Shown here: positions 18,918 to 27,790 of the stretch, one piece after another
Layout of the letters: each line of letters starts with the position of its first letter
Numbering within the stretch: position 1 is the stretch's first letter
Source of the DNA: Marinomonas transparens
GTDB taxonomy: Bacteria > Pseudomonadota > Gammaproteobacteria > Pseudomonadales > Marinomonadaceae
Length of the DNA: 64,000 nt
Direction: 5' to 3'
Assembly (NCBI RefSeq): GCF_016463975.1
Contig: NZ_JAEMNX010000017.1
Span: forward strand, 1-64,000
The notes under the pieces: generated by a model
What the model saw: only the letters and a program-made list of their open reading frames with translations
Told to the model about the DNA's origin: nothing
Databases searched by the model: none
Translations under genes and position numbers: made by a program

Positions 18918-19225
18918 TTAAGGTAATTCACTCATTAGGGTTTTGGCTTTTTCAATATCTCGTTTCTGGCTGGATTTATCGCCACCAGAAAGGAGAATGA
19001 TGATTTGACCGTTTCGTTCTGTGAAGTAGATGCGATAACCTGGGCCAATAAAAAAGCGAAGTTCGCTTAATTCCCCTTCTATTTGCTTACAGTCACCGAA
19101 GTATCCCTCGCTTTCAATCCGGGCGATTCGGTTTAATATCTGAATCTTGGCGTTAGTGTCTTTTAGTTTTTGTAGCCATTTATCAAAAAATCCGTTTTTC
19201 TGATGTTGTATAAAACAGTCGTCAT
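18918..19225 (-). pseudogene. HigB/RelE-type toxin with -1 frameshift at a slippery heptamer
   Basis: Phage-Gp49-like (TIGR02683) toxin split over two frames. From ATG at 19225 the frame reads MTTVLYNIRKTDFL and then stops after 20 codons (stop 19163-19165). The rest of the family (KWLQKLKD, IARIESEG, GPGYRIYF, LLSGGDKSSQ, RDIEKAK) continues in the -1 frame to 18918. The switch falls in T6 (complement of 19185-19190) followed by G, read T TTT TTG in the zero frame, a canonical -1 slippery heptamer. A -1 shift gives a normal 102-aa toxin. It is either a one-base deletion, a sequencing error or programmed frameshifting. It starts 28 bases after the VOC gene stop. Confidence 0.8.
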
Positions 19226-19253
19226 TTGTTGAATGACACTCTCCCTATTCTCA

Positions 19254-19679
19254 TCATTTCGCAAACAGTTGTCCCATGTCTTTAAAGGCTTTGAATTCTA
19301 GGGCGTTGCCGCAGGGGTCGAGGAGGAACATGGTGGCTTGTTCGCCCACTTGGCCTTTGAAACGTATGTAAGGTTCGATGACGAATTGTATGTTTTGTGA
19401 GGTGAGGCGTTCTGCTAGCTCTTCCCATTGCTGCCATGTGAGTACCACGCCAAAGTGCGGCACAGGGACGTCGTGTCCGTCTACTGGGTTGGTGGTGGCG
19501 TTTTCTTGGCTGGGGGTTTTTGGGTGGTGGTGAATCACTAATTGATGACCAAAAAAGTTAAAGTCTACCCATGTTTCAGCTGAGCGACCTTCTTCTAAAG
19601 CAAATACATCACGGTAAAAAACACGGGCTAATGGAACGTCATAGACGGGAATAGCTAGGTGAAAAGGTTGTAAGCTCAT
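19254..19679 (-). CDS. VOC (glyoxalase/bleomycin-resistance fold) family protein
   Basis: 141 aa with the vicinal-oxygen-chelate pattern: [21 protein letters not shown] at the start, GHQLVIHHH in the middle and [15 protein letters not shown] at the end (metal ligands H7, a mid-chain H and the terminal E). This subgroup is annotated as glyoxalase-like with unknown substrate. It is leftward, upstream of the toxin-antitoxin pair, and divergent from the FAD oxidase gene. Confidence 0.85.
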   Translation of the reverse strand: MSLQPFHLAIPVYDVPLARVFYRDVFALEEGRSAETWVDFNFFGHQLVIHHHPKTPSQENATTNPVDGHDVPVPHFGVVLTWQQWEELAERLTSQNIQFVIEPYIRFKGQVGEQATMFLLDPCGNALEFKAFKDMGQLFAK

Positions 19680-19834
19680 GGTGATCTCCTATAAATACGT
19701 AAATAAATAGTCTCATATCAGTGACGATAGTTGTTCCACAATAACGATTATTTACGTTTCTGCTTGTTTGGTGTTGCTATAGTGATAAATTAATCAGTTT
19801 TCAATGTCTGAAATGGCGTCTAGGTAGGGATGGT

Positions 19835-21070
19835 ATGGCTGAGTTTGTTGTTTTAGGAGCTGGGATGGTTGGGGTGAGTAGTGCCTTAGCGCTGCAAGCT
19901 CATGGGCATAGCGTGACCATTATTGATCGTACCCAAGCTGGCTGTGAAACCAGTTATGGTAATGCGGGTATTATTCAGATGGAGGCGGTGCAGCCTTACG
20001 CCTTGCCAAGAGACTTATTAACGCTTTGTAAATATGCTCTTGAAATCAGTAACGACGTGACTTGGCGTATGGATGGTGCGTTGCAAATGCTGCCTGCATT
20101 ATGGTCGTATTTTAGGCATTCATCGCCTGCGAAGCACGCCCAAATTTCCCAGTATTATTCTCGTTTAATTCGTTCTTCAACGGCAGATCATGCCGGTTTG
20201 ATTCGTGATTCTCAAGCTGAGCATTTGATCTCTCGTGATGGACTTGCCATCTTACTACGGGATCAAAAAGAGTTTGATAAAACAGCGAAAAAAGCAGATT
20301 TTTTACTGAATGAATATGGGGTGACGTCACGTATTTTAGATGGGGGACGTTACCAAAAAGAAGAGCCCGCTTTGAAAAAAACGCCCGCTGGTGTGGTGCA
20401 CTTTACGCAAAGTTGGAGTTGTGCATCGCCCGGAGATTTAACCCGCGCTTATTTTGATTTATTTGTGTCCCGAGGCGGTAAATTTGTCTCGGGTGATGCG
20501 AATACCTTGCAGCAGAGTGCAAGTGGTTGGCAGGTGCATACTGATGAGGGGGAATTGAGCGCGGAGCAAGCCGTGATTGCCTTAGGGCCTTGGTCACCTG
20601 AGGTATTGAAGCGTTTTGGTTATCGTATCCCCATGGTTTATAAGCGTGGTTACCATGGTCATTATGATGCACCGCAGCGGCTTAAACGTCCTTTTCTTGA
20701 TGTGGCGAATGGTGTGTTAGCGGCACCCATGACAAAAGGCTTGAGGGTGACCACCGGCGCGGCGTTGGTGCCACACAATTCGCCTGTGGATACGAAGCAA
20801 TTAGAGCGTGGAGCAAAGGCTTTAAACGAGATAATAGACGTGGGTGAACGCGTGGCAGAACCCCAGTGGGTGGGAACGCGGCCTTGTATGCCGGATATGC
20901 TGCCTTTGGTGGGAGAAGCTCCGAATCATAAAGGCTTGTGGTTTCATTTTGGCCATGGTCATCAGGGTTTTACCCTTGGGCCAACGACCTCGGCTTTATT
21001 GATGGATATGATGAATGGCGAGTGTAGTGAATTGATCAGCGCGCTCTCACCAGAGCTGCGTTTGTCTTGA
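19835..21070 (+). CDS. DadA-like FAD-dependent D-amino acid dehydrogenase/oxidoreductase
   Basis: 411-aa DAO-family flavoprotein. The N-terminal dinucleotide motif is VLGAGMVGVSSALALQAHGH (about 6-25), followed by the ETSYGNAGII segment typical of DadA. The C-terminal FAD loop is WFHFGHGHQGFTLGPTTS near residue 380. Probably oxidises a D-amino acid or related amine and passes electrons to the respiratory chain. No dadX racemase is adjacent, so the substrate is open. Confidence 0.85.
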   Translation: MAEFVVLGAGMVGVSSALALQAHGHSVTIIDRTQAGCETSYGNAGIIQMEAVQPYALPRDLLTLCKYALEISNDVTWRMDGALQMLPALWSYFRHSSPAKHAQISQYYSRLIRSSTADHAGLIRDSQAEHLISRDGLAILLRDQKEFDKTAKKADFLLNEYGVTSRILDGGRYQKEEPALKKTPAGVVHFTQSWSCASPGDLTRAYFDLFVSRGGKFVSGDANTLQQSASGWQVHTDEGELSAEQAVIALGPWSPEVLKRFGYRIPMVYKRGYHGHYDAPQRLKRPFLDVANGVLAAPMTKGLRVTTGAALVPHNSPVDTKQLERGAKALNEIIDVGERVAEPQWVGTRPCMPDMLPLVGEAPNHKGLWFHFGHGHQGFTLGPTTSALLMDMMNGECSELISALSPELRLS

Positions 21071-21102
21071 TACCCTTGCTTGGGCAGACATGGTTACAAT
21101 AT

Positions 21103-21139
21103 AAAAAGGACAGATGAGAATGTATCACCTGTCCTTTTT
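21103..21139. terminator. bidirectional intrinsic terminator
   Basis: AAAAAGGACAG (21103-21113) / CTGTCCTTTTT (21129-21139): an 11-bp perfect stem with T-runs on both strands. It lies between the convergent DadA-like and peroxiredoxin genes. Confidence 0.9.
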
Positions 21140-21169
21140 GTTATTGAGAAAACCTGATGAGATTAGGTT

Positions 21170-21694
21170 TTAACGTGCTTTTAAGTAGTTAAGCATGGTG
21201 TCCGCATCAGACACTTCAAATGGGTCGGCTGGTGCGTCATCTTGGAAGCCGGCTTCAGAGAACATTTTTTTGATTGCGCCATCTTCTACGTACATGGCGT
21301 AGCGCCAGCTGCGCATGCCGAAACCTAGGTTGTCTTTCTTCACTAGCATGCCCATTTGACGGGTGAAGTCACCATTGCCGTCTGGTAGCAAGAACACATT
21401 TTTGGCATTTTGGCTCTTGCCCCACTGGTACATGACGAAGGCATCATTCACTGAAATACAAATTACGGTATCAACACCTTGTGCTTTGAATTCTTCATAG
21501 AGTGCTTCGTAGCGTGGCAAATGAGAAGTGGAGCAGGTTGGCGTAAAAGCACCCGGTAAAGAAAAGACGACAACACTTTTGCCTTTGAAAAGGTCGTCTG
21601 TGCTGACATCTTTCCATTCAAACGGATTTGGACCACCAAGGGACTCATTACGAACACGGGTTTTAAATACGACATTAGGGACAGTTGTTGGCAT
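21170..21694 (-). CDS. peroxiredoxin of the Prx5/PMP20 type
   Basis: 174-aa thiol peroxidase. The peroxidatic cysteine lies in [14 protein letters not shown] (about residue 54), with the conserved threonine three residues before it and the arginine of [11 protein letters not shown] further on. It should reduce H2O2 and alkyl hydroperoxides with glutathione/glutaredoxin or thioredoxin as donor. There is no glutaredoxin fusion at the C-terminus as in some marine and pathogenic gammaproteobacteria. Confidence 0.93.
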   Translation of the reverse strand: MPTTVPNVVFKTRVRNESLGGPNPFEWKDVSTDDLFKGKSVVVFSLPGAFTPTCSTSHLPRYEALYEEFKAQGVDTVICISVNDAFVMYQWGKSQNAKNVFLLPDGNGDFTRQMGMLVKKDNLGFGMRSWRYAMYVEDGAIKKMFSEAGFQDDAPADPFEVSDADTMLNYLKAR

Positions 21695-21746
21695 GGTTTT
21701 TCCTTTCTTTTTTAAGATGAATAAATAAGGCTGATTAGTGGGCTAG

Positions 21747-22484
21747 TTAGCTTTTCAAAAAGCCTCGTTCCTGCAAGAAGCTTAGCATATGTTCGCGTTT
21801 CTTTTTTTGCACAGCGGTAGCGGTCTGTTCTGACCAATTGCTGCTTTTCTGATTGCCACCTCGACTTTGATAGTAAGCTTGCATCTGCGCATCGTAGGCT
21901 TTGACGTCAGTTTCGCAGCGACTGCTATCGTAGCGATCTTGGTGAAGAATCACTTCCACCGGTAGGCGTGGTTTTAAATCTGGTGTGGCATCAGGCCAAC
22001 CTAAGCATAGTCCAAAAATAGGGTAGACTTGATTGGGTAGGTTAAGCCGTTCGGCTACCTGTGCAGGGTCATTACGAATACCACCGATAAAGACGGCACC
22101 AAGACCAATGGATTCGGCTCCCAGCATCAGATTTTGTGCCATGAAGGTGGCGTCGGTAGTCGCCGCGATGAAGTGTTCTGTATTGCCTGCTAACTTTCCT
22201 AAGCCCTGTTGTTCGCTGCAATATTCTACGCGAGTGAGGTCTGCGCAGATCACCAGGAACTCCGCAGCAGATTCGACCCATTTTTGTCCGCCAGCTAGGG
22301 AGGCAATTTTTTGGCGATTCTCTTTGTTCGTCACTCGTATCAAAGAATAGGCTTGGATAAAGCTAGACGACGCTGCACCCTGTGCGCATGCGATAAGTTG
22401 CTGTAACAGGGCTGGTTCAATTGCTTGATCAGTATATTGGCGAATGGATTTGTGGGCTAACTGGGCTTCTAAAATCGGATTCAT
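21747..22484 (-). CDS. nfsA: oxygen-insensitive NADPH nitroreductase NfsA
   Basis: 245-aa FMN flavoprotein of the NfsA/FRP family (E. coli NfsA 240 aa). Family features are HKSIRQYTDQAI at the N-terminus (FMN phosphate site), IGGIRNDPAQVAERLNLP, FGLCLGWPD and LPVEVILHQDRYD. Performs two-electron reduction of quinones and nitroaromatics. It stands alone, 52 bases downstream of the peroxiredoxin start, and both run leftward. Confidence 0.93.
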   Translation of the reverse strand: MNPILEAQLAHKSIRQYTDQAIEPALLQQLIACAQGAASSSFIQAYSLIRVTNKENRQKIASLAGGQKWVESAAEFLVICADLTRVEYCSEQQGLGKLAGNTEHFIAATTDATFMAQNLMLGAESIGLGAVFIGGIRNDPAQVAERLNLPNQVYPIFGLCLGWPDATPDLKPRLPVEVILHQDRYDSSRCETDVKAYDAQMQAYYQSRGGNQKSSNWSEQTATAVQKKKREHMLSFLQERGFLKS

Positions 22485-22699
22485 AGTAGGTTATCGTCTA
22501 GAAAATATTGAACAGTGATACTAGTTAATTAGGTTGAACTGGTCAAAACCAATAACCTTGATCATTATTAAACGGACAGCTATTTGTGTACTTATGCGAT
22601 TTATGGAAGAAAAAAGTAAACTTTTTTCACTTTTATGTATCCAAAACTGAGTATGAAACGTACAGACTAATACCGATTCATTCACATGGAGAAAATAGA

Positions 22700-23596
22700 A
22701 TGTCTATTCAGCCTTTGCACACCAGATCTAACGATACGATTCCTCAAGAAGCCTTTGATTGGTATGACGAATATGCCCATGGCGACATTGACCGACGTAC
22801 CTTTCTTGCACGCCTTGCCGCGATTGGCTTAACCTCTGCGGCTGTCGCGGGTGGTTTGATTCCTAACTATGCACTGGCAGAGCAGGTTTCATTTAATGAT
22901 GCGGACATTGTGGCCAGTTATGCGGAATTTGATTCCCCAGACGGTTTAGGCAGTGGACGCGGTTATCTTGTTTTGCCCAAAAATAGACCTGCAAAAACTG
23001 CTGCGGTTTTGGTGGTACATGAGAACCGTGGTCTTAACCCTTACATCAAAGACGTCGCTCGTCGCTTAGCAAAAGAGGGTTATATCGCCTTCGCCCCTGA
23101 TATCTTGCATACCTTGGGCGGTTATCCGGGGAATGATGATGAAGGTCGTGCTATGCAGAAAAGCTTAGACAAAGCTAAGGTAGAAACGGACTTTATTAAT
23201 GCGGCGAGCTTCTTGAAAAACCATGAATTAACCACGGATAAACTAGGAGTGGTGGGTTTTTGCTTCGGTGGTTATGTGAGTAACATGCTAGCGGCACGCG
23301 TGCCTGAAATGATCGATGCGGCTGTGCCTTATTATGGTACACCGGCAAAACCTGAATACATCAAACAAATTAAAGCGCCTATGTTGCTGCAATATGCAGA
23401 GCTAGATAAGCGGGTAAATGCCTCGTGGCCGGATTATGAAAAAGCCCTGAAAGCCATTAACGCGGATTACACCGCGTATGTTTATCCAAAGACGAATCAT
23501 GGTTTCCATAACGATTCTACCTCGCGCTATGACGAAAAAGCCGCTGAGTTGTCATGGAAGCGTACGCTTGAGTTCTTTAATAAACACTTGGCTTAA
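22700..23596 (+). CDS. Tat-exported dienelactone hydrolase family protein
   Basis: 298-aa alpha/beta hydrolase with an N-terminal twin-arginine leader (DRRTFLARLAAIGL, hydrophobic run to AEQ near residue 61). Core motifs are VVHENRGLNPYIKDVARRLA, the nucleophile elbow GFCFGGYVSN with cysteine and the late histidine in NHGFHND. Family members hydrolyse dienelactones or related esters; a periplasmic version of unknown substrate is common in marine bacteria. The ATG at 22700 with GGAGAA upstream is chosen because the longer frame lacks any family sequence. Confidence 0.9.
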   Translation: MSIQPLHTRSNDTIPQEAFDWYDEYAHGDIDRRTFLARLAAIGLTSAAVAGGLIPNYALAEQVSFNDADIVASYAEFDSPDGLGSGRGYLVLPKNRPAKTAAVLVVHENRGLNPYIKDVARRLAKEGYIAFAPDILHTLGGYPGNDDEGRAMQKSLDKAKVETDFINAASFLKNHELTTDKLGVVGFCFGGYVSNMLAARVPEMIDAAVPYYGTPAKPEYIKQIKAPMLLQYAELDKRVNASWPDYEKALKAINADYTAYVYPKTNHGFHNDSTSRYDEKAAELSWKRTLEFFNKHLA

Positions 23597-23613
23597 AGTA
23601 AAAGAGTGGATGT

Positions 23614-23650
23614 ATGGGCAAGGAGGTTAAAACCCCTTCGCCCATTTTTT
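23614..23650 (+). terminator. intrinsic terminator after the hydrolase gene
   Basis: ATGGGC-AAGGAGG (from 23614) pairs with CCCCTT-CGCCCAT (to 23645), then a T-run to 23650. It ends the rightward hydrolase transcript and meets the end of the leftward aryl-polyene operon. Confidence 0.85.
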
Positions 23651-23656
23651 GTATTT

Positions 23657-24886
23657 TCAGTTGTCAAAACGCTTAAAAATTAACGAGGTATTGATTCCGC
23701 CGAAGGCAAAGTTATTGCTCATAATGTAGTCGGTTTCTATTTCTCGCCCGTTTCCTGTGATGTAATCCAGATCACCACATTCTGGGTCTATCTCTGTCAA
23801 ATTGACGGTTGGACAGAACCAGTTGTTACGCATCATTTCGATGCTGCACCAAGCTTCTAACGAGCCACATGCGCCTAAGGTGTGTCCTGTGTAACTTTTT
23901 AATGAGCTGATTGGCACAGTGCTACCCATTGCTTCCGCAGTGGCGAGACTTTCTGCAATATCGCCACGCTCAGTGGCGGTGCCATGGGCATTAATATAGC
24001 CAATGTCTGACGCCAAAATATGAGCGTCTGTTAAGGCGAGATCGATGGCTTCTTTCATTGTTTCCGCATTGGGCTGAGTAACATGGCTGCCATCTGAATT
24101 GGTGCCAAAGCCGATGATTTCAGCATAGATGGTTGCGCCACGATTTTGGGCGTGTTCGAGCTCTTCTAAGATTAATGTACAACCGCCTTCGCCAATGACC
24201 AAACCGTCGCGGTTTTTGTCAAAAGGGCTGGGTGTGAGATGAGGAGTATCGTTGGTGACGCTGGTGGCATATAGGGTATCGAAGACGGCTGACTGAGTAA
24301 CACATAAGCCTTCAGAGCCACCTGCAACCATAGCGGTTTGCATGCCATATTTAATGGCTTCGTAAGCGTAGCCTATGCCTTGGCTACCAGAGGTACAGGC
24401 GCTGGATGTGGTGAATACACGGCCTTTTAGCCCAAAATAGACGCCAATGTTCACCGGTGCCGTATGTGCCATCATTTTTATGTAGGAGTTTGCGTTTAAA
24501 CCATCAGCCGAGTGATTGGTTAGCATGTTGCCGAAGTCGATGAAGGATAAGGTGTCGCCAGAGGAAGAACCATATGAAATACCAACTTGACCACTTTTTA
24601 AGATTGGGTCATTAAGCAGACCTGCGTCTTCTAAAGCTCGCTCGGTACTGTATACCGCCAGTTGGGCGACACGACCCATGCTGCGTAAATCTTTACGTGA
24701 GTAGTGCTTAGGCATTTTAAAGTCTGTAACTGGGGCTGCTAAGCGAGTATTTAAGCCATCGTATTTGTCCCATTCTTCCATGTGAACAATACCAGTATTT
24801 AGATTCTTTAAATTAGAATAGATGGTGTCCCAATCATTTCCTATGGGAGAGAAACCAGCCATTCCGGTTATTACTACTCGTTTCAT
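23657..24886 (-). CDS. apeR: aryl polyene beta-ketoacyl-ACP synthase (ApeR position)
   Basis: 409-aa type II ketosynthase of the FabF fold. The Cys-His-His triad is intact: SSACTSG (C164), NAHGTATERGD and TGHTLGACG, so it can condense. Last gene of the ape operon, in the place of E. coli apeR. The ATG at 24886 overlaps the region just after the reductase TAA (spacing one base), which is preferred over a start six codons earlier inside the reductase gene. Works with the reductase and dehydratases to extend the aryl primer. Confidence 0.92.
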   Translation of the reverse strand: MKRVVITGMAGFSPIGNDWDTIYSNLKNLNTGIVHMEEWDKYDGLNTRLAAPVTDFKMPKHYSRKDLRSMGRVAQLAVYSTERALEDAGLLNDPILKSGQVGISYGSSSGDTLSFIDFGNMLTNHSADGLNANSYIKMMAHTAPVNIGVYFGLKGRVFTTSSACTSGSQGIGYAYEAIKYGMQTAMVAGGSEGLCVTQSAVFDTLYATSVTNDTPHLTPSPFDKNRDGLVIGEGGCTLILEELEHAQNRGATIYAEIIGFGTNSDGSHVTQPNAETMKEAIDLALTDAHILASDIGYINAHGTATERGDIAESLATAEAMGSTVPISSLKSYTGHTLGACGSLEAWCSIEMMRNNWFCPTVNLTEIDPECGDLDYITGNGREIETDYIMSNNFAFGGINTSLIFKRFDN

Positions 24887-24887
24887 A

Positions 24888-25613
24888 TTAATGCATACCG
24901 CCATTTACAGAGATCACTTGTCGCGTTATATAACCCGCATCTTCAGACATTAAAAAGCTGATGGTACCAGCCACTTCGCTGGTACTTCCTGCTCTTTGCA
25001 TAGGAACCATTTTTAACGCTTCTTCAAGAGGGATGTGTTCAGTCATGTCGGTTTCAATTAAACCGGGGGCAACGCAGTTAACGGTGATTTTTCGTTTCGC
25101 TAATTCTACCGCCAGTGCTTTTGTCGCGCCGATTATACCAGCTTTGGCAGCGCTGTAGTTGACTTGTCCGCGATTACCCATTTCTCCAGAAACCGACGAT
25201 AACGTGACAATCCGGCCTGCTTTGCGACGTCGAATCATTGGCATGACGACAGGGTGAAGGACATTATAAAAGCCATCTAGATTGGTACGTAGTACCTCGT
25301 CCCATTCTTCCGCTGGCATAGCGGGAAAGGCATTGTCGCGCGCGATTCCAGCATTGCAAACCACACCATAATAGGCTCCAAAGGCTTCAATATCATGCTC
25401 TAAGGTATCGCAGGCCAGTTTTCTATCGGTTAAGTCGAACTGTAAAATACGGACCTCCCTTCCTAGTTCTTTAATTTGTTGAGCAATCACTTCGGCTTCA
25501 TCTATTTTGGTACGGCAATGTAAGACGATATCGTAGCCATCCTTTGCTAACCGTAGAGCAATGGCCTTGCCAATGCCTCGACTAGAGCCAGTCACTAATA
25601 TGGTTTTATTCAC
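24888..25613 (-). CDS. apeQ: aryl polyene 3-oxoacyl-ACP reductase (FabG-like)
   Basis: 241-aa short-chain dehydrogenase that reduces the 3-ketoacyl intermediates with NADPH. It shows TGSSRGIGKAIA (cofactor loop), CNAGIARDN, the catalytic serine in TLSSVSG and YSAAK. The GTG at 25613 (AAGG eight bases upstream, overlapping the preceding stop by 8 bases) gives the normal FabG start VNKTILVTG; a longer frame from 25661 would add residues foreign to the family. Confidence 0.93.
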   Translation of the reverse strand: MNKTILVTGSSRGIGKAIALRLAKDGYDIVLHCRTKIDEAEVIAQQIKELGREVRILQFDLTDRKLACDTLEHDIEAFGAYYGVVCNAGIARDNAFPAMPAEEWDEVLRTNLDGFYNVLHPVVMPMIRRRKAGRIVTLSSVSGEMGNRGQVNYSAAKAGIIGATKALAVELAKRKITVNCVAPGLIETDMTEHIPLEEALKMVPMQRAGSTSEVAGTISFLMSEDAGYITRQVISVNGGMH

Positions 25614-26061
25614 TTTTTTCACCTTGTAAGAATTCACTAGCATTGTCGGGTTGGAAGACATTTAATCGGCCGCTGGCATCACAATGCTCACTGCTCAGGG
25701 TGCAGTCAAAAGACCCTAAGCCATTTTCTGCTTGCAGGTTTACGTTAATTTTTATGGTTAGCGTGGACCCAGTAGGAAAATACTCTGCTGAGCTGCTGTA
25801 TTTTCTTGTGCCCAGTAGAAATCCCAGTTTTGGTTTGCTGCCAGCTCGGCGCTCCTGCAATCCTGAATAAGCACCAATAGCTTGGGCTAAATATTCCAGC
25901 CCCACCCAAGCAGGCACGCCCTTTTCATCAGCAAACATGGAGTCAGGTCGAATATCGACTTCGGCTAATAGCCAGTCTTCGCCATGGTCTACGATACGAG
26001 TCAGTAAGCTCATGCGCCCAGAATGAGGTACCAGATCCTCTACGGTATAAGTAGATGTCAT
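25606..26061 (-). CDS. apeP: aryl polyene 3-hydroxyacyl-ACP dehydratase (hotdog fold)
   Basis: 151-aa single-hotdog dehydratase: LVPHSGRMSLLTRIVDHGED at the N-terminus with the catalytic histidine (H13), and VGLEYLAQAIGAYSGLQ (about 53-69) with the partner glutamate. It removes water to form the polyene double bonds, probably as a partner of the ApeI-like domain encoded upstream. It overlaps the ketosynthase stop by 4 bases. Confidence 0.88.
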   Translation of the reverse strand: MTSTYTVEDLVPHSGRMSLLTRIVDHGEDWLLAEVDIRPDSMFADEKGVPAWVGLEYLAQAIGAYSGLQERRAGSKPKLGFLLGTRKYSSSAEYFPTGSTLTIKINVNLQAENGLGSFDCTLSSEHCDASGRLNVFQPDNASEFLQGEKSE

Positions 26062-27239
26062 GATGTTTTTCTCAAAATGAGGGAAATATTGTTGCCGCCA
26101 AAGGCAAAGGAATTACTTAATGCGTAAGAGATTGAGCTGTGCTGCGCACCCTCGCTTAAGCCAATGTTTGGTAAATTTGGGTCTTGGCAACCATCCCATA
26201 GGTGTTTGGGGATAAAACTTTCAGTGAGTGATAACCAACAAATGGCGGCTTCCAATGCTCCTGCCGCACCAAGCGTATGCCCTGTAAAGGGTTTGGTGGA
26301 GCTGCAAGGAGTGTTAGCACCAAAGACTTCGGATACCGCTTTGGATTCCATTTGGTCATTGAGCTGAGTGGCTGTGCCGTGAAGGTTGAGATAATTTATT
26401 GCTTGAGAGTCAATATTAGCGTCTTTTAAGCAAGCCAACATGCAGCGAATGGCACCCGCACCGGAAGGGTCTGGTGCAGAAATATGATGGGCATCGGAGC
26501 TTTCTCCTACGCCAGCGAGTTCTATGGCAGACTTTTCTTTGGAGACTAAAAAGAGCGCGCCAGCTTCACCAATATTAATGCCATTACGGTTTTCGCTAAA
26601 CGGATTACATTGTTGTTCACTGACAGCTTCTAGAGAAGCAAAGCCTTGCACGGTTAATTGACACAATGTGTCTACACCACCAGCAATAACCGCATCACAG
26701 ATACCGGAACGAATCAGCCGTCGAGCAGAAGCCAGCGCTTTTGCACCGGAAGAGCAAGCGGTTGAGATACTGAAGGTCGGGCCGCAGGTGCCAAGGGCAA
26801 CAGCTAAGAAGCGTGCTGTCGCTCCCATTTCTTGCATGCGGTAGTCGAAGCCTGCAGGCATTTCTCCAGATTCTGCGTGTTCGCGCAAATAGACTTCACT
26901 GTCGCTGATGCCTGAGGTGGAAGTGCCAATAATTACCCCGATGCGATGTTTACCGTATTGGTTAATGGCAGCTTTTATATCCGGCATTATTTTTTGCGCC
27001 ACGGCCCAAGCTAGTTGGTTGTTACGGCTTTGATATTTTGCATCGTCTAGTGGAATCTCTGGGAGCGTTTCCTGAATTCGTCCGATCGGCAGTGGCGGGC
27101 CACTATGATAGTCCTGAGACAAATCCAACACAGGGTTACCGTGTAATAAACGTTGTTTTATATCATCTGGATGACTGCCTAAGGCGCTCATCATTGCCAT
27201 GGAATTAAGGAAGCATGGCTCCATAGGGTAAGAGTTCAC
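26058..27239 (-). CDS. apeO: aryl polyene beta-ketoacyl-ACP synthase (ApeO position)
   Basis: 393-aa ketosynthase with an intact triad: STACSSG (C162), NLHGTATQLND and TGHTLGAAG. In the E. coli system ApeO pairs with the short chain-length-factor-like ApeC; the equivalent short protein here is encoded at 37535-38257. The ATG overlaps the lipoprotein gene stop by 4 bases. Confidence 0.92.
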   Translation of the reverse strand: MNSYPMEPCFLNSMAMMSALGSHPDDIKQRLLHGNPVLDLSQDYHSGPPLPIGRIQETLPEIPLDDAKYQSRNNQLAWAVAQKIMPDIKAAINQYGKHRIGVIIGTSTSGISDSEVYLREHAESGEMPAGFDYRMQEMGATARFLAVALGTCGPTFSISTACSSGAKALASARRLIRSGICDAVIAGGVDTLCQLTVQGFASLEAVSEQQCNPFSENRNGINIGEAGALFLVSKEKSAIELAGVGESSDAHHISAPDPSGAGAIRCMLACLKDANIDSQAINYLNLHGTATQLNDQMESKAVSEVFGANTPCSSTKPFTGHTLGAAGALEAAICWLSLTESFIPKHLWDGCQDPNLPNIGLSEGAQHSSISYALSNSFAFGGNNISLILRKTS

Positions 27240-27790
27240 TGAGCTAGCTCCTCTTTTTCGAATGTATCAATGTTTACTTGGTAATCATCGGCATAATTAG
27301 TGATGTTTGTTTTATCACCGTTCAGCTCTACTTTCAGTCGCAGTTGAGCCTTGTAATATAGGCTACGGAGGTTAGGTGATATTTCTACTCGCCAGCCAAG
27401 GTTAGATGGATAGGACTCTTTCACCTTGCCTTCTGGCCACAAGGTAAATTGGATCATGGCGAGAATGTCTTTGCTGGGCAGTTCTATTCCTGCTTCATTT
27501 TTTTCTTTAAAATTTTGCCCATCATATTCTAGGTACAAAAAGGACTGCCCTGTAGGGAGTAGTGCCACAAGCTTGGTTTGTTGCTCGGTAAAACGAGTAA
27601 TTGCAATAAATTGCTTTTCTTGCTCGTGCTTTTTGAAGGTGACACCTTGTTTTAGAACTTGCGTCGGCGTTCCAGCAACCGGGGCTAATAACACCAAATT
27701 AGGTACAGTTTGTTCGATAGGTGTGAATAGACTGCATCCTGTTAATGCCACACTGATGGAGATTAGAACAACTTGTATTAACCTCGACAT
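27236..27790 (-). CDS. apeN: DUF3261 lipoprotein of the aryl polyene cluster
   Basis: 184-aa lipoprotein with a signal peptide and lipobox LTGC (C19). DUF3261 proteins occur almost only in aryl polyene and related pigment clusters, next to the LolA-like and MMPL exporter genes, and are thought to take part in moving the product to the outer membrane. It overlaps the flavoprotein gene by 13 bases and the ketosynthase gene by 4. Confidence 0.85.
   Translation of the reverse strand: MSRLIQVVLISISVALTGCSLFTPIEQTVPNLVLLAPVAGTPTQVLKQGVTFKKHEQEKQFIAITRFTEQQTKLVALLPTGQSFLYLEYDGQNFKEKNEAGIELPSKDILAMIQFTLWPEGKVKESYPSNLGWRVEISPNLRSLYYKAQLRLKVELNGDKTNITNYADDYQVNIDTFEKEELAQ

Noticed and set aside
22586..22699. 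38-residue extension of the dienelactone hydrolase
   Set aside because: The Tat leader and Shine-Dalgarno sequence place the start at 22700; the extension has no family sequence.
26058..27239. Reading the ApeO-position protein as an inactive chain length factor
   Set aside because: Its Cys-His-His triad is complete, so it should be an active ketosynthase.
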